DNA from: a beta proteobacterium KB13
Lineage (GTDB): Bacteria; Pseudomonadota; Gammaproteobacteria; Burkholderiales; Methylophilaceae
Reading direction: 5' to 3'
Assembly (NCBI GenBank): GCA_000156155.1
Contig: DS995299.1
Coordinates: 583,827 to 647,826 of the forward strand
DNA length: 64,000 nt
Below, piece by piece: positions 45,514 through 55,084 of this stretch (positions within the stretch are counted from its first letter, which is position 1; each line of letters opens with the position of its first letter). Made by a program: the position numbers and the translations under genes. The notes under the pieces are model-generated. The model was not told the origin of the DNA. It saw only the letters and a program-made list of their open reading frames with translations, and did no database searches.

Positions 45514-46464
45514 ATGAGTTACTCAAAAATTGTCGCTACAGGATCTTTTTTGCCTAAAAAAAAATTATCAAATACAGATCTTGAAAAAATTTTTGATACC
45601 TCTGATGAGTGGATTCGAACCAGAACAGGTATAGAGCAAAGGCATATTGTTGAAGATGGTCAGTCTACCTCCGACCTTGCATATTTCGCTGCATTAGATG
45701 CTATTGAGAAATCTTCTTATGATAAAAATGATATTAATTTAATCATTGTCGCAACCACAACGCCTGATAAAATTTTTCCTAGTGTAGCTTGTGCGGTTCA
45801 ACGTAAGTTAGGTATAAAAAATATTCCTGCTTTTGATGTTCAGGCTGTGTGTAGTGGCTTTATATACGCCTTAACAACCGCTGATAGCTTTATTAAATCT
45901 GGCATGTATCAGAAAATTTTAGTTATAGGAGCTGATTGCATGTCAACCATTACTGATTATACCGATCGCTCAAACGCGATTCTTTGGGGTGATGGAGCAG
46001 GCGCAATTATTCTAGAGGCATCAGAAGAGCCGGGCATTATTAAAAGCATTATAAATAGTAATGGAGAATATGAGGATCTATTACACGTACCTCGTAAACC
46101 TAAAGATAACAAACCCAATACAATAGAAATGCAAGGAAATGCAGTTTTTAAAATTGCCGTGAATACACTTGATCAAATCGTTGATGAAACTCTTCAAGGA
46201 ACTGGTTTTTCAAAGGGAGATATTGATTGGCTTGTCCCTCATCAAGCTAATATTAGGATTCTTCAAGCAACAGCTAAAAAATTAGATATGACCATGGATA
46301 AAGTGATTGTCACAATCAACAAACATGGCAATACTTCTGCTGCATCGATTCCCTTGGCTCTCAACGAAGGTATTACTTCTGGAAGAATTAAGAAGAATGA
46401 AATAATTTTAATGGAAGCTTTTGGTGGAGGATTTACCTGGGGCTCGTCACTTATAAAGGTTTAA
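45514..46464 (+). CDS. fabH: 3-oxoacyl-[ACP] synthase III
   Basis: Starts fatty-acid synthesis by condensing acetyl-CoA with malonyl-ACP. Catalytic triad visible: Cys in DVQAVCSGFIYAL, His in WLVPHQANIR, Asn in NKHGNTSAASIP. RTRTGIEQRHI near residue 38 is the CoA-binding segment. 316 aa. One base separates it from fabD. Confidence 0.97.
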   Translation: MSYSKIVATGSFLPKKKLSNTDLEKIFDTSDEWIRTRTGIEQRHIVEDGQSTSDLAYFAALDAIEKSSYDKNDINLIIVATTTPDKIFPSVACAVQRKLGIKNIPAFDVQAVCSGFIYALTTADSFIKSGMYQKILVIGADCMSTITDYTDRSNAILWGDGAGAIILEASEEPGIIKSIINSNGEYEDLLHVPRKPKDNKPNTIEMQGNAVFKIAVNTLDQIVDETLQGTGFSKGDIDWLVPHQANIRILQATAKKLDMTMDKVIVTINKHGNTSAASIPLALNEGITSGRIKKNEIILMEAFGGGFTWGSSLIKV

Positions 46465-46465
46465 T

Positions 46466-47389
46466 ATGAAAAGTGTCTTGTTATTTCCTGGACAAGGATC
46501 TCAATCTGTTGGAATGATGAATGGGTTTGATAGCAACGTTGTTAAAGAAGTATTTGATATGGGATCAGATATTTTTGGTGAAGATTTATTAGATTTAATA
46601 AAATCTGACAATGACAAGATTAATCAAACCATTTACACACAGCCTATTATGTTTTTATCTGGCTACGCAACTTATCTGTTACTTAAAGAAAAAAAATCGA
46701 GTTTGCAGGTTGATTATGTTGCAGGTCATAGCCTGGGTGAGATTACTGCAGCATGTGTTGCAGGGGTTTTCTCAGTAGACACAGCAGTAAAAATTGTTCA
46801 AAAACGGGCTCAGCTAATGCAAAATGCTGTTCCTGCAGGAGAAGGAGCTATGGCTGCTATTTTAGGTTTGGAAGATAATGTTGTTGAGGAGATATGCAAG
46901 ACATTACAATCAACTGGTGTGATTGAGCCTGTCAATTACAACTCACCGGGTCAAATTGTAGTGGCAGGTGAGAAGAAATTAATTGAACAGTCTTTGGAGA
47001 AATTTAAAGATAGTGGTGCAAAAAGAGCTCTTTTACTGCCAGTGAGTGTTCCATCTCACTGCAGCTTAATGCGATTAGCTGCAGAGGATTTTGGAAGTTA
47101 TTTAAATGATTTTGAGTTTAATGATGCAGATATTCCAGTTGTTCAAAATGTAAATGCAACAGACGTGGTTGATAAAAACCTGATAAAAGAAAATCTTGTT
47201 GCTCAGTTGTTCAATCCAGTGAAGTGGACTGCATCTATTAAATACCTAGAAAAGCAAGGGGTGAATATTTTTATTGAGTCAGGACCTGGTAAAGTGCTGT
47301 GGGGTCTAAACAGAAGAATTACTAAGTCAGAAGATATTAAACACTTCACTATAAATTCTGACGAAGCATTGAACGAATTATCAAATTAG
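46466..47389 (+). CDS. fabD: Malonyl-CoA:ACP transacylase
   Basis: Loads malonate onto ACP. LLFPGQGSQSVGM at the start, AGHSLGEITAAC with the nucleophile Ser near residue 90, and SVPSHCSLM with the catalytic His near residue 195. 307 aa. A 7-bp inverted repeat CAGTGAG/CTCACTG lies over the His codon region (47040-47061), probably by chance. Nine bases before fabG. Confidence 0.96.
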   Translation: MKSVLLFPGQGSQSVGMMNGFDSNVVKEVFDMGSDIFGEDLLDLIKSDNDKINQTIYTQPIMFLSGYATYLLLKEKKSSLQVDYVAGHSLGEITAACVAGVFSVDTAVKIVQKRAQLMQNAVPAGEGAMAAILGLEDNVVEEICKTLQSTGVIEPVNYNSPGQIVVAGEKKLIEQSLEKFKDSGAKRALLLPVSVPSHCSLMRLAAEDFGSYLNDFEFNDADIPVVQNVNATDVVDKNLIKENLVAQLFNPVKWTASIKYLEKQGVNIFIESGPGKVLWGLNRRITKSEDIKHFTINSDEALNELSN

Positions 47390-47398
47390 AGATTAATT

Positions 47399-48133
47399 AT
47401 GAAAAAAATAGCATTAGTTACAGGAGCAAGTCGTGGAATAGGGGCTGCAATCGCAGTTGAGTTGTCGAAACAAGGATTTTTGACGATAGGGACAGCTACA
47501 TCTCCTCAGGGTGCAGAAATAATTGAAAAAAACTTTCAAATTCATAGCCTTGATGGTAAAGGATATGTTTTGAATGTTAATGACAATGACTCAATCACTA
47601 ATCTAATTTCCACAATATCTGAAAATCATGGTGATATTGATGTTTTAGTCAATAATGCTGGTATTACAAAAGACACTTTGCTTATGAGAATGTCTGATGA
47701 TGATTGGGATAGTGTTATTCAGACTAATCTAAAATCTGTCTACAAATTATCACAGGCCGTGTTAAGACCTATGATGAAAAAAAGATCAGGAAGAATTATT
47801 AATATCTCTTCAGTAGTTGGCCATATGGGTAACGCGGGACAAGTGAATTATGCAGCGACCAAGGCCGGTATAGCAGGCTTTACTAAATCATTAGCTCAGG
47901 AGTTGGGAAGTAGAAACATTACCGTTAATTGCGTTGCTCCAGGTTTTATTGATACGGATATGACGAAGGGATTAAATGATGAGCACAAAGATAAACTAAT
48001 TAGCCTGATCCCATTATCAAGATTAGGAAATCCTGAAGATGTGGCAAAGGCGGTTTGCTTTCTAGCATCTGATGATTCATCTTACATAACAGGCGAAACA
48101 ATTCATGTCAATGGCGGCATGTTAATGGTGTAA
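47399..48133 (+). CDS. fabG: 3-oxoacyl-[ACP] reductase
   Basis: NADPH-dependent SDR enzyme reducing beta-ketoacyl-ACP. TGASRGIGAAIA is the cofactor loop; NNAGIT, ISSVVGHMGNAGQVNYAATK (Ser, Tyr, Lys triad) and VAPGFIDTDMT follow. 244 aa. The 76-base gap before acpP contains an extended -10 promoter. Confidence 0.96.
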   Translation: MKKIALVTGASRGIGAAIAVELSKQGFLTIGTATSPQGAEIIEKNFQIHSLDGKGYVLNVNDNDSITNLISTISENHGDIDVLVNNAGITKDTLLMRMSDDDWDSVIQTNLKSVYKLSQAVLRPMMKKRSGRIINISSVVGHMGNAGQVNYAATKAGIAGFTKSLAQELGSRNITVNCVAPGFIDTDMTKGLNDEHKDKLISLIPLSRLGNPEDVAKAVCFLASDDSSYITGETIHVNGGMLMV

Positions 48134-48148
48134 AAAAAATGAACTTTT

Positions 48149-48179
48149 TTGCATCAAAATTGATTCTTTTTGCTAAAAT
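48149..48179 (+). promoter_or_regulatory. Candidate acpP promoter with extended -10
   Basis: TGCTAAAAT at 48171-48179 is an extended -10 box (TGn plus TAAAAT), with a weak TTGCAT -35 (48149-48154) 19 bases upstream. It lies 30 bases before the acpP start, in one of the few intergenic gaps of the fab run. ACP is needed in far larger amounts than its neighbours, so its own promoter is plausible; in E. coli acpP also has one. Confidence 0.5.
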
Positions 48180-48209
48180 AGCGTTTTTTAATATTTAAGG
48201 GGTAATTAG

Positions 48210-48443
48210 ATGTCTGACATCGAACAAAGAGTTAAAAAAATTGTATCTGAACAATTAGGTACAGACGCAGCTAATGTTAAAAACGAATCATCTTTCATTG
48301 ATGATTTAGGTGCGGACTCCCTCGACACAGTTGAATTAGTAATGGCTCTTGAAGAAGAATTCGGCACAGAAATTCCTGACGAACAAGCTGAAAAAATTAC
48401 AACTGTTCAACAAGCTATTGATTACATCAATAACAATCAATAA
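48210..48443 (+). CDS. acpP: Acyl carrier protein
   Basis: 77-aa acidic helical protein carrying the growing acyl chain. [18 protein letters not shown] contains the DSL motif, with the Ser near residue 37 modified by 4'-phosphopantetheine. AAGGGG lies nine bases before the ATG, one of the strongest ribosome sites in the window. It precedes fabF by eight bases. Confidence 0.98.
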   Translation: MSDIEQRVKKIVSEQLGTDAANVKNESSFIDDLGADSLDTVELVMALEEEFGTEIPDEQAEKITTVQQAIDYINNNQ

Positions 48444-48451
48444 TTTCTAAA

Positions 48452-49684
48452 ATGTCTCGCAGAAGAGTCGTTGTGACTGGACTGGGTTTGGTCACTCCTA
48501 TAGGAATAGGAGTGAATGAATCCTGGAATAACGCATTAAATGGCGTTTCTGGTATAACCAAAATCACAAAGTTTGATGCTAGTGCTTTTGCATCACAAGT
48601 CGCTGGCGAAGTTAAAGACTTTGATCCTAGCAAGTATTTACCTCCAAAAGAAGTTAGAAGAATTGATACCTTTATTCAGTACGGTTTAGTGTCTGGTATC
48701 GAAGCATTTAATGATTCTGGATTAGAAGTGAATGAGCATAATGCTGAAAGAATTGGTGTTGCAATTGGATCAGGCATTGGTGGTTTGGGTATGATTGAAA
48801 GTACCAATGACACATACGATGAATCTGGACCGCGAAGAGTCTCTCCATTCTTTATTCCAGGAACCATTATTAATATGATTTCTGGTAATTTATCAATCAT
48901 GTATGGGCTTAAAGGTCCAAATATTTCAATAGTTACTGCTTGTACAACTGGTACCCATTGTATTGGTGATGCGGCAAGAATGATTGAATATGGTGACGCA
49001 GATGTTATGGTTGCTGGTGGCTCAGAAGCGGCAATTACAGAGTTATCTGTTGCAGGCTTTGCCTCTGCAAAAGCATTATCTAGTCGAAATGATGACCCAG
49101 CATCTGCTTCAAGACCGTGGGATAAAGGTCGTGACGGTTTTGTGATTGGAGAAGGAGCCGGGGTAATGGTGCTAGAAGAATATGAGTCTGCAAAAAAACG
49201 TGGCGCTAAAATCTATGCTGAACTCTCTGGTTACGGAATGAGTGCGGATGCATACCATATAACAGCTCCATCGACTGATGGACCAAGAAGGTCGATGGCT
49301 AATGCTTTAAAGAATGCGAATTTAAATCCGCAAGATATTGGTTTTATTAATGCTCACGGTACCTCGACACCATTGGGTGATATTAATGAGACTAATGCCC
49401 TTAAAGAGCTCTTTGGAGATCATGCATACAAGTTAGCTGTAAATTCAACCAAATCAATGACGGGCCATCTTTTGGGCGGAGCAGGTGGTATTGAATCTAT
49501 TTTTACAGTTTTATCCTTGCATCACCAAAAATCACCACCAACCATCAACCTTACAGACCCTGATCCTGAATGTGATCTGGATTATGTTCCCAATGAAGCT
49601 AGAGATCTGCAAGTTAAGGCTGCATTAAAAAATAACTTTGGTTTCGGTGGAACTAATGGTAGTTTAGTATTTAACACTATTTGA
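48452..49684 (+). CDS. fabF: 3-oxoacyl-[ACP] synthase II
   Basis: Elongating condensing enzyme, important for cis-vaccenate formation. Cys in VTACTTGTH near residue 164, His in [11 protein letters not shown], and His in [11 protein letters not shown] form the catalytic triad. 410 aa. In this genome its unsaturated products could feed the Cfa-like enzyme, although an independent desaturase is also encoded. Twenty bases before pabC. Confidence 0.97.
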   Translation: MSRRRVVVTGLGLVTPIGIGVNESWNNALNGVSGITKITKFDASAFASQVAGEVKDFDPSKYLPPKEVRRIDTFIQYGLVSGIEAFNDSGLEVNEHNAERIGVAIGSGIGGLGMIESTNDTYDESGPRRVSPFFIPGTIINMISGNLSIMYGLKGPNISIVTACTTGTHCIGDAARMIEYGDADVMVAGGSEAAITELSVAGFASAKALSSRNDDPASASRPWDKGRDGFVIGEGAGVMVLEEYESAKKRGAKIYAELSGYGMSADAYHITAPSTDGPRRSMANALKNANLNPQDIGFINAHGTSTPLGDINETNALKELFGDHAYKLAVNSTKSMTGHLLGGAGGIESIFTVLSLHHQKSPPTINLTDPDPECDLDYVPNEARDLQVKAALKNNFGFGGTNGSLVFNTI

Positions 49685-49703
49685 TACTTGCTATAAATAA
49701 GTT

Positions 49704-50525
49704 GTGAATAAAACACTTGTTAATGGAAAATTTACCAATCTAATTTCAATTAATGACCGAGGTTTTCAATTCGGTGATGGAGTGTTCAGAACATTTGTCT
49801 CCAATAATGGAAAGATACCTCACTTTAGCCTGCATTATAAAAAATTAAAAAATGATGCAAAAATCATTGGCATCAAAGCTCCGAAAAAGGATGTTTTATT
49901 AGCTGATGTTTTAAAAGTTTGTAATCAATCCACTATAAAAATTATCAAGGTGATTATCACTAGAGGAGAATCTAGTCGAGGTTACTTATATGACCGTTCC
50001 ATCCAGCCAAATATAGTTATTCAATCGTATGACTTTGATCATAAGCGTCTCATTGAGAGTCAAAAGGGTGTTCTAGTTGAATCAGTACATTTTCCAATTG
50101 AAAAAAATATTATTTCTGAATTAAAACACCTCAATCGCATATTAAATGTTCTTGCCTTGGAAGGAAAAAAATCACATATTACCGATCGAGTCTTTTTGGA
50201 TCAAAAAAACAGAGTTATTGAGGGAGCATTTCACTGTATTTTTTTTCGGACAAAATCAAAATTTATCTTACCAAGTAATCAAGAGTCAGGGCTCGTTGGA
50301 GTTAGTCGTGAACTTTTAGTCGATTATTTAACTAGAAATAATATAGCTTATGATTTTAAATCTATCCATTATGATAAAGTGAATCGATATCAAGAAATGT
50401 ATCTGATGAACTCAGTTTATGGAGTTATTCCAGTAAAAAAATACGATGAATTTACGTTTGACACTAACTTAGAAATCGTTAAAGAGTTAAATAGAAACCT
50501 TAATTTGGAATATGCAAAAAAATAA
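49704..50525 (+). CDS. pabC: Aminodeoxychorismate lyase (class IV PLP enzyme)
   Basis: Forms p-aminobenzoate for folate. NDRGFQFGDGVFRT near residue 20 is the class IV signature, LKHLNRI near residue 140 carries the PLP Lys, and GVIPVKK is near the end. 273 aa. The start is GTG at 49704. Branched-chain or D-amino acid aminotransferases share the fold, but the position between fabF and mltG identifies pabC. Overlaps mltG by 14 bases. Confidence 0.9.
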   Translation: MNKTLVNGKFTNLISINDRGFQFGDGVFRTFVSNNGKIPHFSLHYKKLKNDAKIIGIKAPKKDVLLADVLKVCNQSTIKIIKVIITRGESSRGYLYDRSIQPNIVIQSYDFDHKRLIESQKGVLVESVHFPIEKNIISELKHLNRILNVLALEGKKSHITDRVFLDQKNRVIEGAFHCIFFRTKSKFILPSNQESGLVGVSRELLVDYLTRNNIAYDFKSIHYDKVNRYQEMYLMNSVYGVIPVKKYDEFTFDTNLEIVKELNRNLNLEYAKK

Positions 50526-51534
50526 ATTATTAGCCTTTTTGTTTGATAAACATTATGTTTTTTACAGGATTGCATTTGTTCTTGTTTTTATTCTCCTCTC
50601 CATCCATTTATTATTCTTTAAAGTTAATATCACTGAAAATAATCAAGATTTTGAAATTGCAGAAGGCTCAACTCTTAATTCAGTGATCAAAATGTTTTAT
50701 GACAATGAATTAATTACCTCGACTTGGAGATTTAAAACTCTTTTTTACATTACCGGAAATCAAAATAATATTAAAAAAGGGAGTTATAGAATAAATAATG
50801 GCGATAATTCTGTAGATCTTATTCGTATGATTACTCAGGGCTTGGAGACCACTCACGCAATTACTTTTGTTGAGGGTCAAACCATGCAGCAGATATTTAA
50901 TTTAATTAAAAAAAATCCAAATATCAAACAAACCGTCGATGAGTTTGATGAAGAAAAAATTTTAAAATTAATGAATGTTGAGGCAAAAAGTTTGGAGGGT
51001 TTAGTTTATGCGGATACTTATTATTTTACAAAAAATACTACAGATATTGACCTTTTAAAAACAGCACATAGTCACCTGGATAAGAAACTAAAGTTAGCCT
51101 GGAATCATCGACAGCAAAATCTTCCTTACGATAACCCATATGAAGCATTAATCATGGCGTCCATCATTGAAAAAGAGGTGGTCTTTTATGATGAAGCCTC
51201 TGAGGTATCTGGCGTGTTTGTGAATAGACTAAATATGGGAATGCCATTACAGAGTGATCCAACAGTGATATATGGGATTAAAAAATTTGATGGCAACATC
51301 AGAAAAAAAGATTTAAGAAAAGATCATCCACATAATACTTACACCAGGAAAGAATTACCGCCAACTCCCATATGTATTGTTAGTTATCAGTCGATTAATG
51401 CTGCATTAAATCCAGCAAAAACTGATGCTTTGTATTTTGTCTCTATGGGTAATCATCGACATAAATTTTCTGTTACCCTTGAAGAACATAATAAAGCAGT
51501 AAATATTTTCCAAAGAAAAATTAAAAAAAAATAA
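50512..51534 (+). CDS. mltG: Endolytic murein transglycosylase MltG (YceG)
   Basis: Inner-membrane lytic transglycosylase that cuts nascent glycan strands. One membrane anchor (about residues 15-36), then a LysM-like segment (FEIAEGSTLNSVIKMF) and the YceG domain with MASIIEKEV, holding the catalytic Glu, and PLQSDPTVIYG. 340 aa. Overlaps tmk by one base (TAATG). Confidence 0.94.
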   Translation: MQKNKLLAFLFDKHYVFYRIAFVLVFILLSIHLLFFKVNITENNQDFEIAEGSTLNSVIKMFYDNELITSTWRFKTLFYITGNQNNIKKGSYRINNGDNSVDLIRMITQGLETTHAITFVEGQTMQQIFNLIKKNPNIKQTVDEFDEEKILKLMNVEAKSLEGLVYADTYYFTKNTTDIDLLKTAHSHLDKKLKLAWNHRQQNLPYDNPYEALIMASIIEKEVVFYDEASEVSGVFVNRLNMGMPLQSDPTVIYGIKKFDGNIRKKDLRKDHPHNTYTRKELPPTPICIVSYQSINAALNPAKTDALYFVSMGNHRHKFSVTLEEHNKAVNIFQRKIKKK

Positions 51535-52139
51535 TGGCATATTTTATTACAGTTGAAGGAATAGACGGTGCAGGAAAATCGACACACCTCGAATTTATTC
51601 AAAGCTACCTTAATAAAAAAAATATTCAAAATAAACTGACAAGAGAACCCGGTGGTACTGAAATTGGTGAAAAGTTAAGGCAATTACTTTTGCATGATGA
51701 TATGGATGTTGGTACCGAGACTATGATGATGTTTGCTGCAAGACATGAACACCTAATCACTGTTATTCAGCCTGCTCTGCAGTCAAATATATCTATCATC
51801 TGTGATCGATTTACTGATGCAAGCTATGCCTATCAGCAAGGAGGCAAGGGTATTGATAAGTCTTTTGTTAAATCACTTGAAGAATTAGTGCATCCAAACC
51901 TTACCCCTGACCTTACTTTTTTGTTTGATCTTGATCCAGATACCGCACATTCCAGAATCTCCAATGAGCGTAACTTAGATAAATTTGAAAAACAATCGTC
52001 AACATTTTTTAATGGGGTGAGAAAAGTCTACCTAGAATTAGCTAAGGCACATTCAAGATTTCATGTGATTGATTCATCACAAACCATTGATCAAATACAA
52101 CAGGTTATTTCTAAAAAATTAGATGAGTTAGTCAAATGA
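51534..52139 (+). CDS. tmk: Thymidylate kinase
   Basis: Phosphorylates dTMP to dTDP. P-loop EGIDGAGKSTH near residue 8, TREPGGTEIGE, and the DR motif as CDRFTDASYAYQQGGKG near residue 90. 201 aa. Overlaps holB by four bases (ATGA). Confidence 0.96.
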   Translation: MAYFITVEGIDGAGKSTHLEFIQSYLNKKNIQNKLTREPGGTEIGEKLRQLLLHDDMDVGTETMMMFAARHEHLITVIQPALQSNISIICDRFTDASYAYQQGGKGIDKSFVKSLEELVHPNLTPDLTFLFDLDPDTAHSRISNERNLDKFEKQSSTFFNGVRKVYLELAKAHSRFHVIDSSQTIDQIQQVISKKLDELVK

Positions 52140-53080
52140 TCAATTGGTTTGAACAATATCATTCTTCTGCATTTATTTCAGACTTAATAAAAACACAAAC
52201 ACATTTGTTTGTTGCCGAAGAGGGAATTGGAGCAAATCAACTATTGGAGAATCTATTAAAAAAGTTGCTATGTGAAAATTTAACCGATGAAAACAAAACC
52301 TGTAATACTTGTCCCTCATGTCGATATCTTGTTGATGAGCATCCAAACATTAGGCTCATTGATAAAAATTTGGAATTAAAAAGTGATGTTATAACCATAG
52401 ACCAAATTAGAGAATTGTCCTCATTTATAGAGCTAGCTAGCACAAGCGAACATGATAAAAAAATTATTTTTATTAAAAACACTCATTATTTAACCTCAAG
52501 TGCTGCAAATGCATTGTTAAAGAATCTTGAAGAGCCTCCAAATAATACATTTTTTATTTTACTGACTTCCAATCTTCACAAAATATTACCGACTATTCGT
52601 AGTCGTGCAACGATTCATAAACTAGCTTCACCCACCAACAAGCAATGTGAAGATTATTTAAAAGATGAACATCCAGAAGCTATTAAGTTTTTAGATTTAG
52701 CTGAGCGCAAACCTTTTTTAGCAATTCAAATGGCTAATAATAAGGAGCTCATAAATTCCATAGTTAATATTTTTCTCCGTGGAAAGAGTTTCGATATGAT
52801 GGATGTAAATGAGAGTTTGTTAGCTTCAGGACCCCAATTTTTTGTCGATATGATGCAAAAATGGATTGCTGATCTAGCTCATTTTAAAGAGTTTAGTACG
52901 GTCTACTACTATAAAAACTTGCTAGATCAGATTGAACTTATTAGTAATCAACTCTCCTATAAAGAGTTGTTGAATTTTTATAAAAAATTAATTGAGTATC
53001 GAAGGTTATCTGAAACAACAATTAATAAGTCGATTGCTCTTGATAACTTAATGATCGACTACAAAAGGACATTTGCTTAA
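52136..53080 (+). CDS. holB: DNA polymerase III delta-prime subunit
   Basis: Clamp-loader subunit. AAA+-like fold with the zinc motif CNTCPSCRYL near residue 60 and SSAANALLKNLEEPP (SRC-type region) near residue 135. The Walker A is degenerate (EEGIGANQLL), as expected for delta-prime. 314 aa. It runs straight into tatD with a one-base overlap; the pilZ gene often found here is missing. Confidence 0.92.
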   Translation: MINWFEQYHSSAFISDLIKTQTHLFVAEEGIGANQLLENLLKKLLCENLTDENKTCNTCPSCRYLVDEHPNIRLIDKNLELKSDVITIDQIRELSSFIELASTSEHDKKIIFIKNTHYLTSSAANALLKNLEEPPNNTFFILLTSNLHKILPTIRSRATIHKLASPTNKQCEDYLKDEHPEAIKFLDLAERKPFLAIQMANNKELINSIVNIFLRGKSFDMMDVNESLLASGPQFFVDMMQKWIADLAHFKEFSTVYYYKNLLDQIELISNQLSYKELLNFYKKLIEYRRLSETTINKSIALDNLMIDYKRTFA

Positions 53081-53853
53081 TGTACGTAGATTCACATTGT
53101 CATTTAAATTTTCCAGAGTTAAGAAAGAATTTACCGGAGATTCTAACTAACATGCAGGAGAATCAAGTTACACATGCTCTTTGTGTCAGTGTGGAAATGG
53201 ATAAATTTCCTGAAATAAATGAGCTGGCCGAAAATCATGATAATCTATTTGCCTCAGTAGGGGTCCATCCGGACTATGAGGATATTGTTGAGCCTACAGT
53301 GGATGAATTAGTCAGCATTGGTTCAAAAGAGAAGGTGGTTGCCATCGGGGAAACAGGCCTAGATTATTTTCGTCTGAAAGGAGATTTAGAGTGGCAAAGG
53401 GATCGATTTAGAACTCACATTCGTGCAGCCAATGAGGCAAACCTGCCACTGATTATTCATACTCGAGAAGCTCGCGAAGATACCATTCAAATTCTAAAAG
53501 AAGAGCTTAAACCAGGAACCCGTGGAGTACTGCACTGTTTTACTGAAACATATGAGATGGCGATGCAGGCTATTGAATTGGATTTCTTTATTTCCTTTTC
53601 AGGTATCGTGACTTTTAAAAATGCCAAAGATTTAAAAGAAACAGCAACAAAAATTCCATTAGAGCGGATGTTAATTGAAACAGATTCGCCTTATCTAACC
53701 CCAGTTCCTTTTCGCGGTAAAACCAATGACCCATCCAAAGTAATCCATGTTGCAGAGGAAATTAGTAGACTAAAAAATATTCCAGTTGAAGATGTAGCGA
53801 AGATGACCACATCTAATTTTTTTGATCTTTTTTCTAAGTGTAAACAACCGTAA
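53080..53853 (+). CDS. TatD-family metal-dependent DNase (YcfH-like)
   Basis: 257 aa TIM-barrel hydrolase. DSHCHLNF near the start (HxH metal site), GETGLDYF with Glu, LIIHTREA, HCFTET and LIETDSPYLTP are the family motifs. E. coli YcfH holds the same position after holB. Activity is probably 3'-5' exonuclease or deoxyribonuclease; the physiological role is uncertain. Overlaps the next gene by one base. Confidence 0.92.
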   Translation: MYVDSHCHLNFPELRKNLPEILTNMQENQVTHALCVSVEMDKFPEINELAENHDNLFASVGVHPDYEDIVEPTVDELVSIGSKEKVVAIGETGLDYFRLKGDLEWQRDRFRTHIRAANEANLPLIIHTREAREDTIQILKEELKPGTRGVLHCFTETYEMAMQAIELDFFISFSGIVTFKNAKDLKETATKIPLERMLIETDSPYLTPVPFRGKTNDPSKVIHVAEEISRLKNIPVEDVAKMTTSNFFDLFSKCKQP

Positions 53854-54620
53854 TGAGGGTCACAGTTTTAGGAGCGGGTTCAAGTGCAGGCACACCGGTC
53901 ATTGGATGTCAGTGCGCAGTATGTCATTCAGATAACCCAAAAAATAAAAGATCACGATGCTCTTCGCTAATAACTATGGATGATGGCACAAATATCTTAA
54001 TTGATACTTCTCCAGATTTTAAAATGCAAGCCATGCGAGAGTCTATCGATAAGATTGATGCGGTTCTATACACTCATCATCACGCCGACCACTGTCACGG
54101 TATGGATGATTTACGAGCTTATTGTCAAAAATATAAAAAAGCCATACCCATTTTTGCCAATCAAAATACGATGAGTGAACTCAAATTAAAGTTTCAATAC
54201 GCAATTCGAGAGGAAACCAAGTTTTGGGAAACCCCAGTCTTGCATGCTCAAATAGTGAATCAGCTATTTAACATTGGTAGTCATGAAGTCATTCCACTCC
54301 CTGTGATCCATGGAAGGATGGAGATACTGGGATATCGAATTGGGCGCTTTGCATACATTACCGATGTATCCGAAATTCCCGATTCAACACTAGAATTATT
54401 ACAAGGTATTGATACTTTAATGCTTGATTGTTTAAGGTTTGAGCCCCATTTTTCTCACTATGGTTTTAAACAAAGTTTGGCTATGGCCGAAAAAATCAAC
54501 CCAAAACGAACTTTTTTAATTCATATGACTCATGATATAGAGTATGATGCTGTATCTGACAGCTTACCTGAGCATGTTTTTCTGGCTTACGATGGGTTAA
54601 AATTACAAATTAATAACTAA
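53853..54620 (+). CDS. MBL-fold metallohydrolase, PhnP-like phosphodiesterase
   Basis: 255 aa. LGAGSSAGTPVIGCQCAVC at the N-terminus with paired Cys is typical of the PhnP branch; YTHHHADHCHGMDDL is the zinc-binding HxHxDH motif. Further His ligands are in VIHGRME and HMTHD. Relatives hydrolyse cyclic phosphodiesters. No other phn genes are present, so a phosphonate role is not supported. Cotranscribed with tatD. Confidence 0.87.
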   Translation: MRVTVLGAGSSAGTPVIGCQCAVCHSDNPKNKRSRCSSLITMDDGTNILIDTSPDFKMQAMRESIDKIDAVLYTHHHADHCHGMDDLRAYCQKYKKAIPIFANQNTMSELKLKFQYAIREETKFWETPVLHAQIVNQLFNIGSHEVIPLPVIHGRMEILGYRIGRFAYITDVSEIPDSTLELLQGIDTLMLDCLRFEPHFSHYGFKQSLAMAEKINPKRTFLIHMTHDIEYDAVSDSLPEHVFLAYDGLKLQINN

Positions 54621-54633
54621 GAAGGTTGAACAA

Positions 54634-54987
54634 ATGAAATTGAAGTTTTTATTAATAACATTAATTACTTTACTCGTATCATCAATTACTTATGCGGAAA
54701 AGAAAATCTATACTGAAGATGAATTCTTAACGATTTTTAATGGCAAGCCGAAGGCTAGGGTAGTTAAGTATCTTGGTGAACCTGACAAAAAAGAAATTGG
54801 CGTTCAACCTAAAGGCGCTTCTAAAACCATCGGTAGGCCAACTGATAACAAAGATAATAAGAAAAAAGATAAGGTAGATATGTGGTATTACTCTAATATT
54901 GTCAAATCAGGTAAAGATACAACTTGGAAAAGGATTGAATTTACTTTCATTAACGATCGCTGCATGAATATCGCATTTTCAAATTAA
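54634..54987 (+). CDS. Small exported protein of unknown function
   Basis: 117 aa. A clear signal peptide (LITLITLLVSSITYA, cleavage near residue 21) predicts a periplasmic protein of about 96 residues. The middle is Lys-rich (DNKDNKKKDK). VVKYLGEPDK followed by MWYYSN and a C-terminal beta-rich segment weakly recalls the BamE/SmpA-OmlA fold, but I do not recognise the family. It sits 13 bases after the MBL gene with GAAGG as ribosome site, and is closed by a terminator. Confidence 0.75.
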   Translation: MKLKFLLITLITLLVSSITYAEKKIYTEDEFLTIFNGKPKARVVKYLGEPDKKEIGVQPKGASKTIGRPTDNKDNKKKDKVDMWYYSNIVKSGKDTTWKRIEFTFINDRCMNIAFSN

Positions 54988-55006
54988 AATAATTTAAGTA
55001 TTTAAT

Positions 55007-55036
55007 AAAGCCCACTGTTTGCAGGGCTTTTTTTTT
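55007..55036 (+). terminator. Rho-independent terminator ending the yceD-fab-holB run
   Basis: Stem AAAGCCC (55007-55013) / GGGCTTT (55024-55030) with a ten-base loop in which TG/CA can pair further, followed by a T-run to 55036. It lies 20 bases after the small exported protein and 48 before the molybdopterin oxidoreductase, so it should separate the two units. Confidence 0.9.
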
Positions 55037-55084
55037 ATGTTAGATTAAAGTTGCTCTACTTAATTAACAATAAGGATCTATATT

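Noticed and set aside
47040-47061. Inverted repeat CAGTGAG/CTCACTG in fabD
   Set aside because: Seven-bp arms over a conserved catalytic segment, no T-tract; expected by chance in a window this long.
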